From CAVRUF01 sp963716005 (lineage in GTDB: Bacteria > Actinomycetota > Thermoleophilia > Gaiellales > Gaiellaceae), in the NCBI GenBank assembly GCA_963716005.1, contig OY970285.1, positions 1,426,001 to 1,490,000 of the forward strand: DNA of 64,000 nt. Reading direction: 5' to 3'. Below are positions 36,918-46,642 of the stretch, piece by piece (within the stretch, counting starts at the first letter, position 1; every line of letters begins with the position of its first letter). Position numbers and translations under genes: made by a program. A model generated the notes under the pieces. The model searched no databases. It was not told the DNA's origin and saw only the letters and a program-made list of their open reading frames with translations.

Positions 36918-36990
36918 AGCGGGCGACCGGGCTCGAACCGGCGACATTCAGCTTGGAAGGCTGACGCTCTACCAACTGAGCTACACCCGC
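36918..36990 (-). tRNA. tRNA-Gly (TCC)
   Basis: Minus-strand cloverleaf with anticodon TCC in the loop CTTCCAA, acceptor stem GCGGGTG/CGCCCGC with one G-U pair, discriminator U as usual for tRNA-Gly, and T arm CCGGTTCGAGCCCGG. No CCA is encoded. The remnant oxidase frame starts at its 3' end. Confidence 0.95.
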
Positions 36991-37020
36991 GTACTTCGAT
37001 CGTAGCGTTACCGTGCGGCG

Positions 37021-37755
37021 GTGGCACACTCGCCTTGGAGCTGGCACTTCGGCTGGGGCGAGGTCGCGATCCTCGCGGTGCTGGTGGGCGCGTACGCAGC
37101 GGCGTGGCGTGCATATCCCGTCTCACGCGCGCGGGCGGCGATCGGGATGCTCGGCCTGCTGCTCGTCGCCGCGGCGCTCCTCAGCCCGCTCTCGACCATC
37201 TCGCTCCACTACCTGCTCTCGGCGCACCTGCTTCAGAACGTCGTGCTCGCGGAATGGGCGCCGGCGCTGCTCGTCGGCGGGCTCGCGCCCGCGCTGGCGG
37301 AGCGGCTCACGGCGAACGAGGCCATGCGCGCCCTCACCCACCCGCTCGTCGCGCTGCCGCTCTGGCTGGCGACCTACGCGGTCTGGCACGTCCCCGCGGT
37401 GTACGACGCGGCGCTGCGCAACCACGGCCTCCTGGCGCTCGAGCATGTCTCGTACCTCGTCGCCGGCGCGCTCCTCTGGTGGTGCGTGGTACAGGAGGCG
37501 CCGCACGCGCTCGACTGGGGGAAGCGCGCCGCGTACGTGTTCGCCACATTCCTGCTGGCGAGCCCGATCTCGCTGCTCCTCACGCTGCTGCCCGACCCGG
37601 TCTACGGCTTCTACGAGGATGCTCATCGCTTGTGGGGCCTGACGCCGCTCGAGGATCAGCAGATCGCGGGCGTGATCATGTCGGGATCGGAGGCGATCGT
37701 CTTCTTCGGTGCCTTCGGGTTTTGCATGTTGCGTTTCCTTGAAGACGAGGCGTAG
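37021..37755 (+). CDS. CtaG-type cytochrome c oxidase assembly membrane protein
   Basis: A 244-residue integral membrane protein starting at GTG 37021, with six to seven helices. Conserved polar residues of the caa3-CtaG family are present: ISLHYLLSAHLLQNVVLAEW with two histidines, WHVPAVYDAALRNHGLLALEHVSYL, and the C-terminal GVIMSGSEAIVFFGAFGF region. The family helps load copper into cytochrome oxidase subunit II. Its position beside DipZ and a copper-oxidase remnant fits a copper/cytochrome maturation setting. The next gene begins 13 bases downstream. Confidence 0.85.
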   Translation: MAHSPWSWHFGWGEVAILAVLVGAYAAAWRAYPVSRARAAIGMLGLLLVAAALLSPLSTISLHYLLSAHLLQNVVLAEWAPALLVGGLAPALAERLTANEAMRALTHPLVALPLWLATYAVWHVPAVYDAALRNHGLLALEHVSYLVAGALLWWCVVQEAPHALDWGKRAAYVFATFLLASPISLLLTLLPDPVYGFYEDAHRLWGLTPLEDQQIAGVIMSGSEAIVFFGAFGFCMLRFLEDEA

Positions 37756-37768
37756 GTACTGACGGAGC

Positions 37769-40309
37769 ATGGAAAGGCGAGCCAAACTACGTGGCGGCGT
37801 GCGCATCCATCGTCCCCAGCAGGTCGCCGTCCGCGGCCTCCATCTCTTCGTGCTGTCCGCGTTCGCCGTGGCGCAGCCGCTCTTCGATCTCCTCGGGGAC
37901 ACGCCCGAGTTCTTCGTCGTTCGCGGCTCGACGACCTGGGACATTCTGGCGCTCGCGCTCGGACTCATCCTCGTCCCGCCCGCGCTTCTGCTCGGGATCG
38001 AGGTGCTCGGCGGGCTCTTCGGCCCGCGAATCCAGACCGGTCTCCACCTCGTCTTCTGCGCCGGCCTCGCGGGGCTCGTCGCGCTGCAGGCGCTGAAGCG
38101 CTCGGCCGACCTCTCGCCCTGGCTCTCGTTCGTCATCGCGGCCGCGGCCGGAGCCGGGCTCGCGGTCGCCTACGCCAAGCGGAAGGGCGTGCGGACGTTC
38201 CTGACCGTCCTCGGCCCCGCGCCGCTCGCGTTCCTCGCGCTCTTCCTCATCAACTCGCCGCTCGACAAGCTCTCGCTCGAGTCTGAGGCGCACGCGAGCG
38301 CGGTCACCGACATCACGGCGACGGCGCCCGTGGTCATGGTCGTCCTCGACGAGCTCCCGACGAGCTCCCTCATGGACCAGCACGCCGAGATCGACCCGGT
38401 GCGCTACCCGAACTTCTCCAGGCTCGCCAAGGACGGGACCTGGTTCCGCAACGCAACGACCGTGCACGAGCACACGACCGAGGCCGTGCCGTCGATCCTG
38501 ACGGGCAACGAGCCGGGCCAGGGCGCGCTGCCGCTCTACTCGGATCACCCGGACAACCTCTTCACGTTCCTCGGTGCGAGCGGCGCGTACGAGATGCACG
38601 TCTTCGAGCCGGTCACCCAGCTCTGCCCGACCGACCTCTGCCCGCGCACGAAGGAGTCGTTCTCGGCCCGGATGAGCTCGTTGACCGATGACCTCGCAGT
38701 GATCTACGGCCACGTCGTCCTCCCCGACGGGGTCTCGGACGAGCTCCCGTCCGTCACCGAGACGTGGCAGGACTTCGGCAAGACTCACGCCGAGGAGGAG
38801 CTCGCCGCCAAGCCGCTCGCGCTGAAGGACGACGCGGACATCGACCGGACGGTCGGCCGCCAGCTGTGGCAAGACCAGCGGTTCCAGACGGAGCAGTTCG
38901 TCGACTCGATCGAGCCGACCACCGAGCCGACGCTCTTCTTTCTCCACTCGATGCTCCCCCACTCGCCGTGGCGCTTCCTCCCGTCCGGCCGCCAGTACGG
39001 CGACGCGCTGGGGATCGACGGAATCGCCGACGACGAGTGGGGCGGGGACGACTTCCTCGTCCAGCAAGGCTGGCAGCGGCACCTGCTCCAGACGGGGCTC
39101 GTCGATCGCCTGCTCGGCGAGCTGATCGACCGGCTGGAAGAGGAGGGTCTCTACGAGAAGTCGCTGATCGTCGTCACCGCCGACCACGGGGTCAGCTTCA
39201 AGCCGAACGACCGCCGCCGCGGGATCACCGAGACGAACATCGGGGACATTGCGAACGTGCCGCTCATCATCAAGCGCCCCGAGGAGCATCTGGGGTTGAT
39301 CGTCGACCGCACGGTGCGCTCGATCGACATTCTCCCGTCCATCGCAGCCGCGCTGGGCGAGCCGCTGCCGTTCGAGGTCGACGGCGAATCGGTGTACGAC
39401 CGCGCGAACGACCAGCAGACGGTCGAGGTGAGCCAGCGTGAGGGCGAGCCGGTTTCCGCGCCCGCCGACGAGGTGATCGGCCTGCGAAACGCGACGCTCA
39501 TCCGCAAGCTGCACCTCTTCGGCGCCCAGAGTCAGGACGGCCTCTACGCCTTCGGCCCCGACGCCGCGCTCGTCGGCTCGGCGCCCGACACGCTTCCCTC
39601 CGTGAAGGCGACCGGCCTGAAGGCCTCGATCGACGGGGAGCCGCTCTTGCGCTCGGTCGACCTCGACTCGGCGCTCGTGCCCGCACATGTCTCCGGTGGG
39701 CTTTCGGGCGAGGGAGCGGAGGAGGGAATCCGGCTCGTCGTCGCCGTGAACGGGACGATCGCCGGCGTCGGTCAGAGCTTCGACTCGAACGGGTCGATCG
39801 TGTTCTCCTCCTACGTGCCCGAGTCGGCGTTCACCGAGGGTGCGAACGACGTGCAGGTCTACGCGGTCACCGAGCAGGACGGCGAACCGGCGCTGCAACC
39901 GCTCGGCGGCACGGGCGCACAGCCCGAGTACACGCTGGCCGACACGGAGATCGAGGTGTCCGAGGGCGAGCCGATCCCGATCGCGCCCGGAACCGAGGGC
40001 TCTGTCGAGGACTGGTTCTTCGAGCGCGACGCGGTGCGGTTCGGCGGCTGGGCGGGCGACGTGGAGTCCAAGGCGCCAGCCGACCGCGTGCTCGTCTTTG
40101 CCGACGGCGAGCTCGTCCACTCCGGCACGCCGGGGATCGGGCGCGCCGACCTCGCCAAGCGCTACCCGGGGCTCGGACGCTCCGGGTTCGTCTTCGACCT
40201 GCCGCAGAGCCTCGTCGGCGACGGCGGCGAAGTCGAGCTGCGCTTCTTCGCCGTCCGGGACGGGACCGCGACCGAGCTCACCTACCCGAACGGGTTCCCC
40301 TGGCGATGA
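37769..40309 (+). CDS. Membrane-anchored sulfatase / LTA-synthase-like alkaline phosphatase superfamily protein
   Basis: 846 residues from ATG 37769. Residues ~20-165 hold about five membrane helices (LHLFVLSAFAVAQPLFDLL, WDILALALGLILVPPALLLG). The catalytic domain follows: VVMVVLDELPTSSL supplies the first metal Asp, TTVHEHTTEAVPSILTGNEP supplies the nucleophile Thr, FFLHSMLPHSPWRFLPSG is the substrate loop, and VVTADHGVSF supplies the metal Asp-His pair. A C-terminal beta-rich region of ~300 residues is not recognised. It probably transfers or cleaves phospho-groups of an envelope polymer outside the membrane. The gene overlaps the next by ATGA, opening a four-gene envelope cluster. Confidence 0.85.
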   Translation: MERRAKLRGGVRIHRPQQVAVRGLHLFVLSAFAVAQPLFDLLGDTPEFFVVRGSTTWDILALALGLILVPPALLLGIEVLGGLFGPRIQTGLHLVFCAGLAGLVALQALKRSADLSPWLSFVIAAAAGAGLAVAYAKRKGVRTFLTVLGPAPLAFLALFLINSPLDKLSLESEAHASAVTDITATAPVVMVVLDELPTSSLMDQHAEIDPVRYPNFSRLAKDGTWFRNATTVHEHTTEAVPSILTGNEPGQGALPLYSDHPDNLFTFLGASGAYEMHVFEPVTQLCPTDLCPRTKESFSARMSSLTDDLAVIYGHVVLPDGVSDELPSVTETWQDFGKTHAEEELAAKPLALKDDADIDRTVGRQLWQDQRFQTEQFVDSIEPTTEPTLFFLHSMLPHSPWRFLPSGRQYGDALGIDGIADDEWGGDDFLVQQGWQRHLLQTGLVDRLLGELIDRLEEEGLYEKSLIVVTADHGVSFKPNDRRRGITETNIGDIANVPLIIKRPEEHLGLIVDRTVRSIDILPSIAAALGEPLPFEVDGESVYDRANDQQTVEVSQREGEPVSAPADEVIGLRNATLIRKLHLFGAQSQDGLYAFGPDAALVGSAPDTLPSVKATGLKASIDGEPLLRSVDLDSALVPAHVSGGLSGEGAEEGIRLVVAVNGTIAGVGQSFDSNGSIVFSSYVPESAFTEGANDVQVYAVTEQDGEPALQPLGGTGAQPEYTLADTEIEVSEGEPIPIAPGTEGSVEDWFFERDAVRFGGWAGDVESKAPADRVLVFADGELVHSGTPGIGRADLAKRYPGLGRSGFVFDLPQSLVGDGGEVELRFFAVRDGTATELTYPNGFPWR

Positions 40310-41265
40310 AACGGGGCGTCCTGGCCGCGCAGGTCGCCGTGTCGGTCGTCGCGCTCGGCGCCGTCATCTGGTGGGCCACGCGCCAGGAGCCGCCGCAACT
40401 CCCCCGTACGCGCAACGACGCGCTCGCGCTGATCGCCGCGCTCGGACTCTACTGCCTCGCCACCCTGGCGCGGGCCGAGCGCTGGCACCGGATCGTCCGC
40501 CGCGCCGAGATCCACACCGGCCGGCCCGACACCTACAGGCTGACGGCGGTCGGTTACATGGGGAACAACGTTCTCCCGGCGCGAAGCGGCGACGTCTTGC
40601 GCGCCTTCCTCCTCGCCCCCATCGCCACGACCCGCAAGCGCAACGTGCTCGGAACGGTCGTCGCGGAGCGCCTCCTCGACGCGGTCGCGCTTGCGCTCGT
40701 GCTCGTGGCCGTCGTCCTCGTGTTCGTTCGCGACGCCGAGATCCCCGAGGGCCGCGTCGTGCTCTTCGCCGCGATCGGACTCGCCGCGGCCGCGCTCGTG
40801 CTGGTGGTGGCCTACGTCCGGGCCAGACGAACCGGCGCGCTCGGCCGCGCGCGCGAGATCCTCCGTCCGCTGGCCGCGCCCTCGAAGAACCTGGCTAGCG
40901 TCCACGGCGGTCGGCTCCTCGTCCTCTCGCTCGCGGTCTGGCTCCTCGAGGCGTCGGTCTACCTCGCCGTCGCCCGCGCCGTGAACCTCGACTTCAATTT
41001 CGGGGACGCGCTCTACGTCATGGCGCTCACGAACCTGTTCGCGCTCATCCCGGCCGCGCCCGGCTACGTCGGGACGTTCGACGCCGCGGTCATCTTCGCG
41101 TGCAACTCGCTCGACGCCTCCGGCTCCGACGCGCTCGCCTACCTCGTCATGCTCCGGTTCGTGCTCTTCGTCCCCATCACCGTCGTCGGGCTCGCCTTCC
41201 TCGTCTCGCACTACGGCGGCTGGTCGCGCTTCCGGGCCGCCCGGCTGAGCGGCTCGTCCGCGTGA
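40306..41265 (+). CDS. Flippase-like/lysylphosphatidylglycerol synthase-TM family membrane protein
   Basis: A 319-residue protein with about eight helices, family UPF0104/LPG_synthase_TM. The diagnostic segment MGNNVLPARSGDVLRAFLL is present at about residues 85-103, followed by VAERLLDAVALALVL, and later AAPGYVGTFDAAV. Members translocate or regulate lipid-linked envelope precursors. ATG 40306 overlaps the stop of the sulfatase gene, and its TGA overlaps the GTG of the next gene, so all three are coupled. Confidence 0.87.
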   Translation: MKRGVLAAQVAVSVVALGAVIWWATRQEPPQLPRTRNDALALIAALGLYCLATLARAERWHRIVRRAEIHTGRPDTYRLTAVGYMGNNVLPARSGDVLRAFLLAPIATTRKRNVLGTVVAERLLDAVALALVLVAVVLVFVRDAEIPEGRVVLFAAIGLAAAALVLVVAYVRARRTGALGRAREILRPLAAPSKNLASVHGGRLLVLSLAVWLLEASVYLAVARAVNLDFNFGDALYVMALTNLFALIPAAPGYVGTFDAAVIFACNSLDASGSDALAYLVMLRFVLFVPITVVGLAFLVSHYGGWSRFRAARLSGSSA

Positions 41266-42792
41266 GGGACTTCGCCCGGAGGCATCCGACCGCGCTCGGT
41301 GCGGTCGCGCTCGTCGCGCTCGTCTGCGTGTCGCTCTTCGTGCGCACGCGCGACCTCCGCGGCCCGTTCTGGATCGACGAGGGCCTCTCCGTCGGGATCG
41401 CCTCGTACCCGTTCTGGGACATCCCCGGCGTGCTCGTCCAGGACGGATCGCCGCCGCTCTACTACATGCTCCTGCACATCTGGATCGCGCTCTTCGGCTC
41501 GGGCGTCGAGGCGACGCACGCGTTCTCGATCCTCTTCGCGCTCGCTGCGATTCCCGCCGCGCTCTGGGCCGGCTGGAGCCTCTTCGGCCGCCGCGCCGGC
41601 TGGGCCGCGGCCGCGCTCGCCGCGTTCAACCCGTACCTGACGATCTACGCCCAGGAGACGCGGATGTACGCGTTCCTGAGCTTCCTCTCGATCCTCACGG
41701 CGGCCGCGTTCCTGCACGCCTTCGCGTTTCGCCGCCGCGGCTACCTGCCGGTGTTCGCGGGACTCCTCATCGTCATGGTCTACACGCACAACTGGGCGCT
41801 CTTCTTCACGGCCGGCGCGCTCGTCGCCTTCGCCTTGATCGCTCAAGATGTCGGACGACCGGCGGGCGCTCCTGAAGGACGGCGCGCTCGCGTTCGGCGC
41901 CGTCGGGGTCGCGTACCTGCCGTGGGTTCCGACCCTGATCTCGCAGGCCCAGCACACCGGCGCGCCATGGTCGAACGCGCCGGGGTTCGGGCAGCTCGCG
42001 GAGGGATTCCTCGTCGTGCTGAGCGGCCAGGGCGCGGTCGTCGCGATCGTCCTCGCGGGAGGCGTCGGGCTGATCGCGGTCGCCCGGCGGGCCAAGTCCT
42101 CCCCGGCGCGAACGGCCATCCTCGCGTCGTTCACGCTCGCCGCCGGGACGCTCACGATCGCGTGGATCTCCTCCCAGGTCTCGCCGGCGTGGGCGAACCG
42201 CTACCTCGGCGTGCTCGTCGGCCCGGTGCTCCTCCTCGCAGCGGCGCTCGTCCCTCGTGCCGGACGGCTCGGCCTGGTCGCGCTCGGCGTCGTACTCGTC
42301 TTCTGGGCCTCGTTCCAGCCGGCGGGCATCAAGTCGAACGCGGACGTGCTCGGAGAGCTCTACAGGGACGAGATCCGGCCCGGCGACCTGGTCGTCTCCA
42401 CGCAGCCCGAGCAGGTTCCGGTGCTCGCGTACTACCTCGGCCGCGACCACGAGTGGGCCTCGACGCTCGGCCCGTTCGCCGACACGCGGATCATGGACTG
42501 GCGCGACGTGGAGGGCGAGCTCGAGGCCGCGACCGCCGAGAACACGCTCGAGCCGATGCTCGACGCGCTGCCCGTCGGGAGCCGCGTCGTCATGATCCGC
42601 CCTCGCGTGCGCGACCCCCGACCCTGGAGCGCTCCGTGGACGAGCCTCGTGGCGAAGCGCTCGAGCGAGTGGTACGTCGCCATGGCGGCCGACGACCGCT
42701 TCGAGCGGACGGAGCAATACGTTCCCCCGTACACTGGCCCTGTCCGCCGGCCGCTCGTCCTCGAGATCTTCGAAAAGACCGAGGGAGGGTAG
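41262..42792 (+). CDS. GT39-type membrane glycosyltransferase (one frameshift)
   Basis: Starts at GTG 41262, overlapping the upstream stop. The first frame encodes the N-terminal half with the PMT/ArnT-like loop FWIDEGLSVGIASYPFW (catalytic Asp-Glu) and the substrate loop PPLYYMLLHIWIALFG, then AQETRMYAFLSFLSIL. One base must be dropped or added near 41,855 to continue into DRRALLKDGALAFGAVGVAY and the remaining helices, ending EIFEKTEGG. Reconstructed length is about 509 residues. It probably transfers a sugar from a polyprenyl phosphate donor on the outer face of the membrane. Confidence 0.83.
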
Positions 42793-42807
42793 GCAAGCAC
42801 GCACGCC

Positions 42808-44320
42808 ATGACTTCGTCTGTCACCGAGACACCCGAACCGGCGCCGCCGACCTCCTCGACCAAGCCCACGGTCGTGCTCGGTGCGGGCCCGGCCGGCCTG
42901 ACCGCCGGCTACCTGCTCGCCAAGCGCGGGCTCCCCGTCGTCGTGCTCGAGTCGGAGAACCAGGTGGGCGGCCTCGCGAAGACGGTCGAGCGCGACGGCT
43001 ACCGCTTCGACCTCGGCGGCCACCGCTTCTTCACGAAGTCGAAGGAGGTCGAGCACCTCTGGCACGAGGTCATGCAGGACGAGTTCCTCCTGCGCCCGCG
43101 CATGTCGCGCATCTACTGGAACCGGAAGTTCCTCGACTACCCGCTGCGCGGGCCCGACGTGATCAAGAAGCTCGGCGCGGTCGAGCTGGTGCGCGTCATG
43201 GCCTCGTACGCGAAGGCGAAGATCCGCCCGGTGAAGCCCGAGGAGAGCCTCGAGGACTGGGTCACGAACCGCTTCGGGCGCCGGCTCTTCGAGCTCTTCT
43301 TCCGCTCCTACACCGAGAAGGTCTGGGGCGTGCCGACCTCGGAGCTGCGCGCCGAGTGGGCCGCGCAGCGCATCAAGGGCCTGTCGCTCACGAGCGCGGC
43401 CAAGGCGGCGTTCTTCGGCAACGAAGGCAACAAGGTGAAGAGCCTCATCCAGGAGTTCCACTACCCCCGCTACGGCCCCGGCCAGATGTGGGAGACGATG
43501 ACCGACGACATCCGCGCGCTCGGCGGCGAGGTCCTCCTCGACACGCCGGTCGAGCAGATCGTCACCGACGACGGCCGCGTCAAGGAGATCGTCGCCGGCG
43601 GCCGGACGTTCGAGCCGAGCCACGTGATCTCGTCGCTCCCCTTGCGCGCGACGGTGGACATGGCCAGCCCCGCGGCGCCCGGCCGGCGTGCTGGACGCCG
43701 CGAGCGGCCTTCGCTACCGCGACTTCCTCACCGTCGCGCTCGTCCTCGACGGCGAAGACCTCTTCCCGGACAACTGGATCTACATCCACGAGCCGGACGT
43801 CCGCGTCGGGCGCATCCAGAACTACCGCGCCTGGAGCCCGTGGATGGTCCCGGACCCGTCGAAGGCCTGCGTCGGGCTCGAGTACTTCTGCTTCGCCGGC
43901 GACGACCTGTGGTCGATGAAGGACGAGGATCTGGTCGCGCTCGCGACCCGCGAACTCGTCCAGCTGGGGCTCGTCGAGGAGTCGAAGATCGAGCGCGGGT
44001 ACGCCGTTCGGGTTCCCAAGGCGTATCCGATGTACGACGTCGACTACGCCGAGCGCGTGGACGTGATCCGCGACTGGCTCGAGGGGATCGAGAACCTCCA
44101 GCAGGTCGGCCGCAACGGGCTCCACCGCTACAACAACTCGGACCACTCGATGCTGACGGCCGTGCGCGCCGTCGAGAACGCGGTGCTCGGACAGAACCAC
44201 GACATCTGGGCCGTGAACGCCGAGAGCGTCTACCACGAGGAAGACGCGCCCGACGAGCACCCGTACCGCGAGGCACCGGAGACACCCGAGATGAAGACGC
44301 GCGTCGGCTCCGAGCTCTAG
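42808..44320 (+). CDS. FAD-dependent amine-oxidase/UDP-galactopyranose mutase-like protein (one frameshift)
   Basis: ATG 42808, 15 bases after the glycosyltransferase gene. A Rossmann FAD site (TVVLGAGPAGLTAGYLLAKR, then VVVLESENQVGG) and GYRFDLGGHRFFTKSKEVE are typical of the protoporphyrinogen oxidase/UGM group of flavoproteins. LFFRSYTEKVWGVP and YPRYGPGQMWETM follow. A shift near 43,680 leads to ASGLRYRDFLTVALVLDGE, then MYDVDYAERVDVIRDWLEGI, and to the C-terminal FAD contact NGLHRYNNSDHSMLTAVRAV. Reconstructed length is ~503 residues. Its position next to envelope glycosyl genes favours a sugar-nucleotide or lipid-linked sugar substrate over a porphyrin. Confidence 0.82.
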
Positions 44321-44335
44321 CGGACCCTTCGACCA

Positions 44336-44410
44336 TCGGGACGGCGAGATTCGAACTCGCGGCCTCCGCGTCCCAAACGCGGTGCTCTAACCAGGCTGAG
44401 CTACGTCCCG
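44336..44410 (-). tRNA. tRNA-Pro (TGG)
   Basis: Minus-strand cloverleaf with anticodon TGG in the loop TTTGGGA, acceptor stem CGGGACG/CGTCCCG with a first C-G pair typical of bacterial tRNA-Pro, discriminator A, and T arm GCGAGTTCGAATCTCGC. No CCA is encoded. Confidence 0.95.
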
Positions 44411-44434
44411 TAGCCCGCCCATCGTAGTGGCGCC

Positions 44435-45088
44435 CTAGGCGATCAGCGACTGGCGCAGCGCGGTCGCGACGGCCTGCGTGCGCGTGTCGGCGTCGAGCTT
44501 GGCCATCGTCTTGCGCACGTGCGTGCGGACGGTCTCCGGGGAGATGAAGAGGCGCTTGCCGATCTCCTCGTTCGAGCAGCCGTCGGCGAGGAGGCGCAGC
44601 ACGTCGCGCTCGCGCTGCGTCAGGGTCGGGATCTTCTCCGTCGCGGTAGCGGACGTCAGCGCACCCGCGAGCACGGGATCGACGTAGGTCCCGCCGTCGG
44701 CGACGAGCCGCACGGCGCGAACCAGGTCCGCGAGCGGCGCCTCCTTCAGGACGAACCCGCGGGCGCCGGCGTCGATCGCCTCCGTGAGCAGCGCCCGGTC
44801 GCCGTAAGCCGTGTAGAGGAGGACGCCCGTCTCGGGGACCGACTTCACGACCTGGCGCGTCGTCTCGATCCCGGAGACCCGCGGCATGCGGAGATCCATG
44901 ACGACCACGTCGGGCCGGCGGGTCTCGATCTTGGCGAACGCTTCCTCCCCGTCGACGGCGCGGCCGACGATCTCGATCCCGTCGGCGCCGAGGACCTCGC
45001 AGATCGCCTCCACCATCGCCGGATGGTCGTCCGCCACCAGGCAGGTGATCGAACGGCTTTCGGACGGCTCTGATGGCGGCAAGGGCAT
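44435..45088 (-). CDS. LuxR/NarL-type response regulator
   Basis: 217 residues from ATG 45088 (GGGGG just upstream). Receiver: ITCLVADDHPAMVEAICEVL with acidic pair, VVVMDLRMPRVSG with the phospho-acceptor Asp, VLLYTAYGD, and GFVLKEAPL with the lysine. Output: LuxR helix-turn-helix (LTQRERDVLRLLADGCSNEE, then SPETVRTHVRKTMAKL). It is divergent from the PAS kinase gene, with a shared upstream region of 75 bases, so that kinase is the natural partner. Close in sequence to the regulators at 14736 and 47388, suggesting expansion of one family. Confidence 0.92.
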   Translation of the reverse strand: MPLPPSEPSESRSITCLVADDHPAMVEAICEVLGADGIEIVGRAVDGEEAFAKIETRRPDVVVMDLRMPRVSGIETTRQVVKSVPETGVLLYTAYGDRALLTEAIDAGARGFVLKEAPLADLVRAVRLVADGGTYVDPVLAGALTSATATEKIPTLTQRERDVLRLLADGCSNEEIGKRLFISPETVRTHVRKTMAKLDADTRTQAVATALRQSLIA

Positions 45089-45163
45089 CCCCCGGTCGGG
45101 GTACGGAGATCGCGCGTCAATGGGGATCGGAAAAGCGCGCTGAAACGCCGTAACCCTACAGTG

Positions 45164-46642
45164 ATGACCCGTCATTTCACGGCCGCCGCCCCGGCCGTAG
45201 ACGAGCGGCCCGACGACCAGCCGAACCTCGATCAGGGGTCGGCGCTCGACGCCGTGCTCCAGTGGGTCGGTGACGGCGTCTGGATCGAGGTCGACGGCGT
45301 GAACCGCGTCAATCTGACCGGCCGGAAGCTCCTCGGGCTCGGACCGGGATACGACCCGAACGACGGCCAGGGGCTCGACGCCGTCTTCGACCTCGAGGGG
45401 AACCAGCTGGCGCCGCGCTCGCTCCCGACCGAGCAGGCCCGGACGCTCGCCCGCCCGGTTCCGTATCGCGTCCGGATCCGCCGCGCCGACGGCGCCGAGC
45501 GCGTCTTCGAGGGAACCGCCGCGCCGATCGTCGAGGAGCGCGAGGTGCGCGGCACGGTCACGACCTTCCGCGACATCACCGACGAGCACAACCGCAGGCT
45601 CCTCACCGAGCGCCTCCTGGAGCAGCTCTTCGAGGCGCTTCCGACCGCCGTCGTCGTCACGCACCCCGCCACCGGCGAGGTCCTCTCGGCCAACCGCGCG
45701 TTCGGCGAGCTCGTCGGCCACGCGCCGGAGGAGCTCCTCGGCGCGACCGCCCCCTACTCCTGGGAAGCCGAGGTGCCGGAGCTCGACTTCGACGCCGACG
45801 AGCCCGTGATCGCCGACGGCCTCCTGCGCCGCAAGGACGGACGCCTCGTCCCGGTCGAGATCACCCCGCTCGTCGTCCGCGAGGACGGCGGAGCGCCGGT
45901 TGCGACCGTCCGTCTCATCAGCGACCTGAGCGAGCGCCGCCGCTTCGAGCAGCAGATCGTCCAGAGCGGCAAGCTCGCGGCGATCGGCGAGCTCGCGGCC
46001 GGCGTCGCGCACGAGATCAACAACCCCCTCTTCGCGATCCTCGGCCTCGTCGAGTTCATGCTGAAGGACGCCGAGCGCGGCACGAAGCAGTTCGAGCGCC
46101 TCGAGCTGATCCAGCAGACCGGCCTCGAGATCAAGGACGTCGTCCGCGCGCTGCTCGACTTCGCGCGCGAGCGCTCGGACGAGTTCGAGCGAGTCGCCAT
46201 GCGCGACGTCCTCGCCCGGACGCTCGACCTGGTGCGGCGCACGTCGCTGCGCAAGGAGATCGAGCTGGTGGAGCGCTACGCCGACGAGCCGCTGTACGTC
46301 GCAGCCAGCGCCGGCCAGCTGAAGCAGATCGTCCTCAACCTGATGACGAACGCGCAGCAGGCGATGCGCGACTCGGGCGCGGTCACGATCGAGCTCGAGC
46401 GCGACGGCCTGCATGCGCTCGTCCGCGTCCGCGACACCGGCCCCGGCATCCCCGAGGACGAGATCGAGCGGATCTTCGACCCGTTCTTCACCACGAAGCG
46501 CGAACTCGGCGGCACGGGGCTCGGCCTCGCGCTCAGCCAGTCGATCGCCGTCTCGCACGGCGGCACGCTGGTCGCCGCCTCACCCCCCGGCGGCGGCGCC
46601 GAGTTCACGCTTCGCCTGCCGCTCTTCGAGGAGGCCGCGTGA
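45164..46642 (+). CDS. PAS-domain histidine kinase (NtrB-like transmitter)
   Basis: 492 residues, soluble. Two PAS-type sensor domains (about 28-145 and 150-260; the second has LFEALPTAVVVTHPATGEVL). The phospho-acceptor box is LAAIGELAAGVAHEINNPLF with His near 283, followed by N box LNLMTNAQQAMRDSG, G1 DTGPGIPEDE, F box IFDPFFTTK and G2 GGTGLGLALSQSI. ATG 45164 is taken; GTG 45161 directly before it is an alternative. Its TGA overlaps the GTG of the double-receiver gene (GTGA), starting a four-gene operon. Confidence 0.92.
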   Translation: MTRHFTAAAPAVDERPDDQPNLDQGSALDAVLQWVGDGVWIEVDGVNRVNLTGRKLLGLGPGYDPNDGQGLDAVFDLEGNQLAPRSLPTEQARTLARPVPYRVRIRRADGAERVFEGTAAPIVEEREVRGTVTTFRDITDEHNRRLLTERLLEQLFEALPTAVVVTHPATGEVLSANRAFGELVGHAPEELLGATAPYSWEAEVPELDFDADEPVIADGLLRRKDGRLVPVEITPLVVREDGGAPVATVRLISDLSERRRFEQQIVQSGKLAAIGELAAGVAHEINNPLFAILGLVEFMLKDAERGTKQFERLELIQQTGLEIKDVVRALLDFARERSDEFERVAMRDVLARTLDLVRRTSLRKEIELVERYADEPLYVAASAGQLKQIVLNLMTNAQQAMRDSGAVTIELERDGLHALVRVRDTGPGIPEDEIERIFDPFFTTKRELGGTGLGLALSQSIAVSHGGTLVAASPPGGGAEFTLRLPLFEEAA

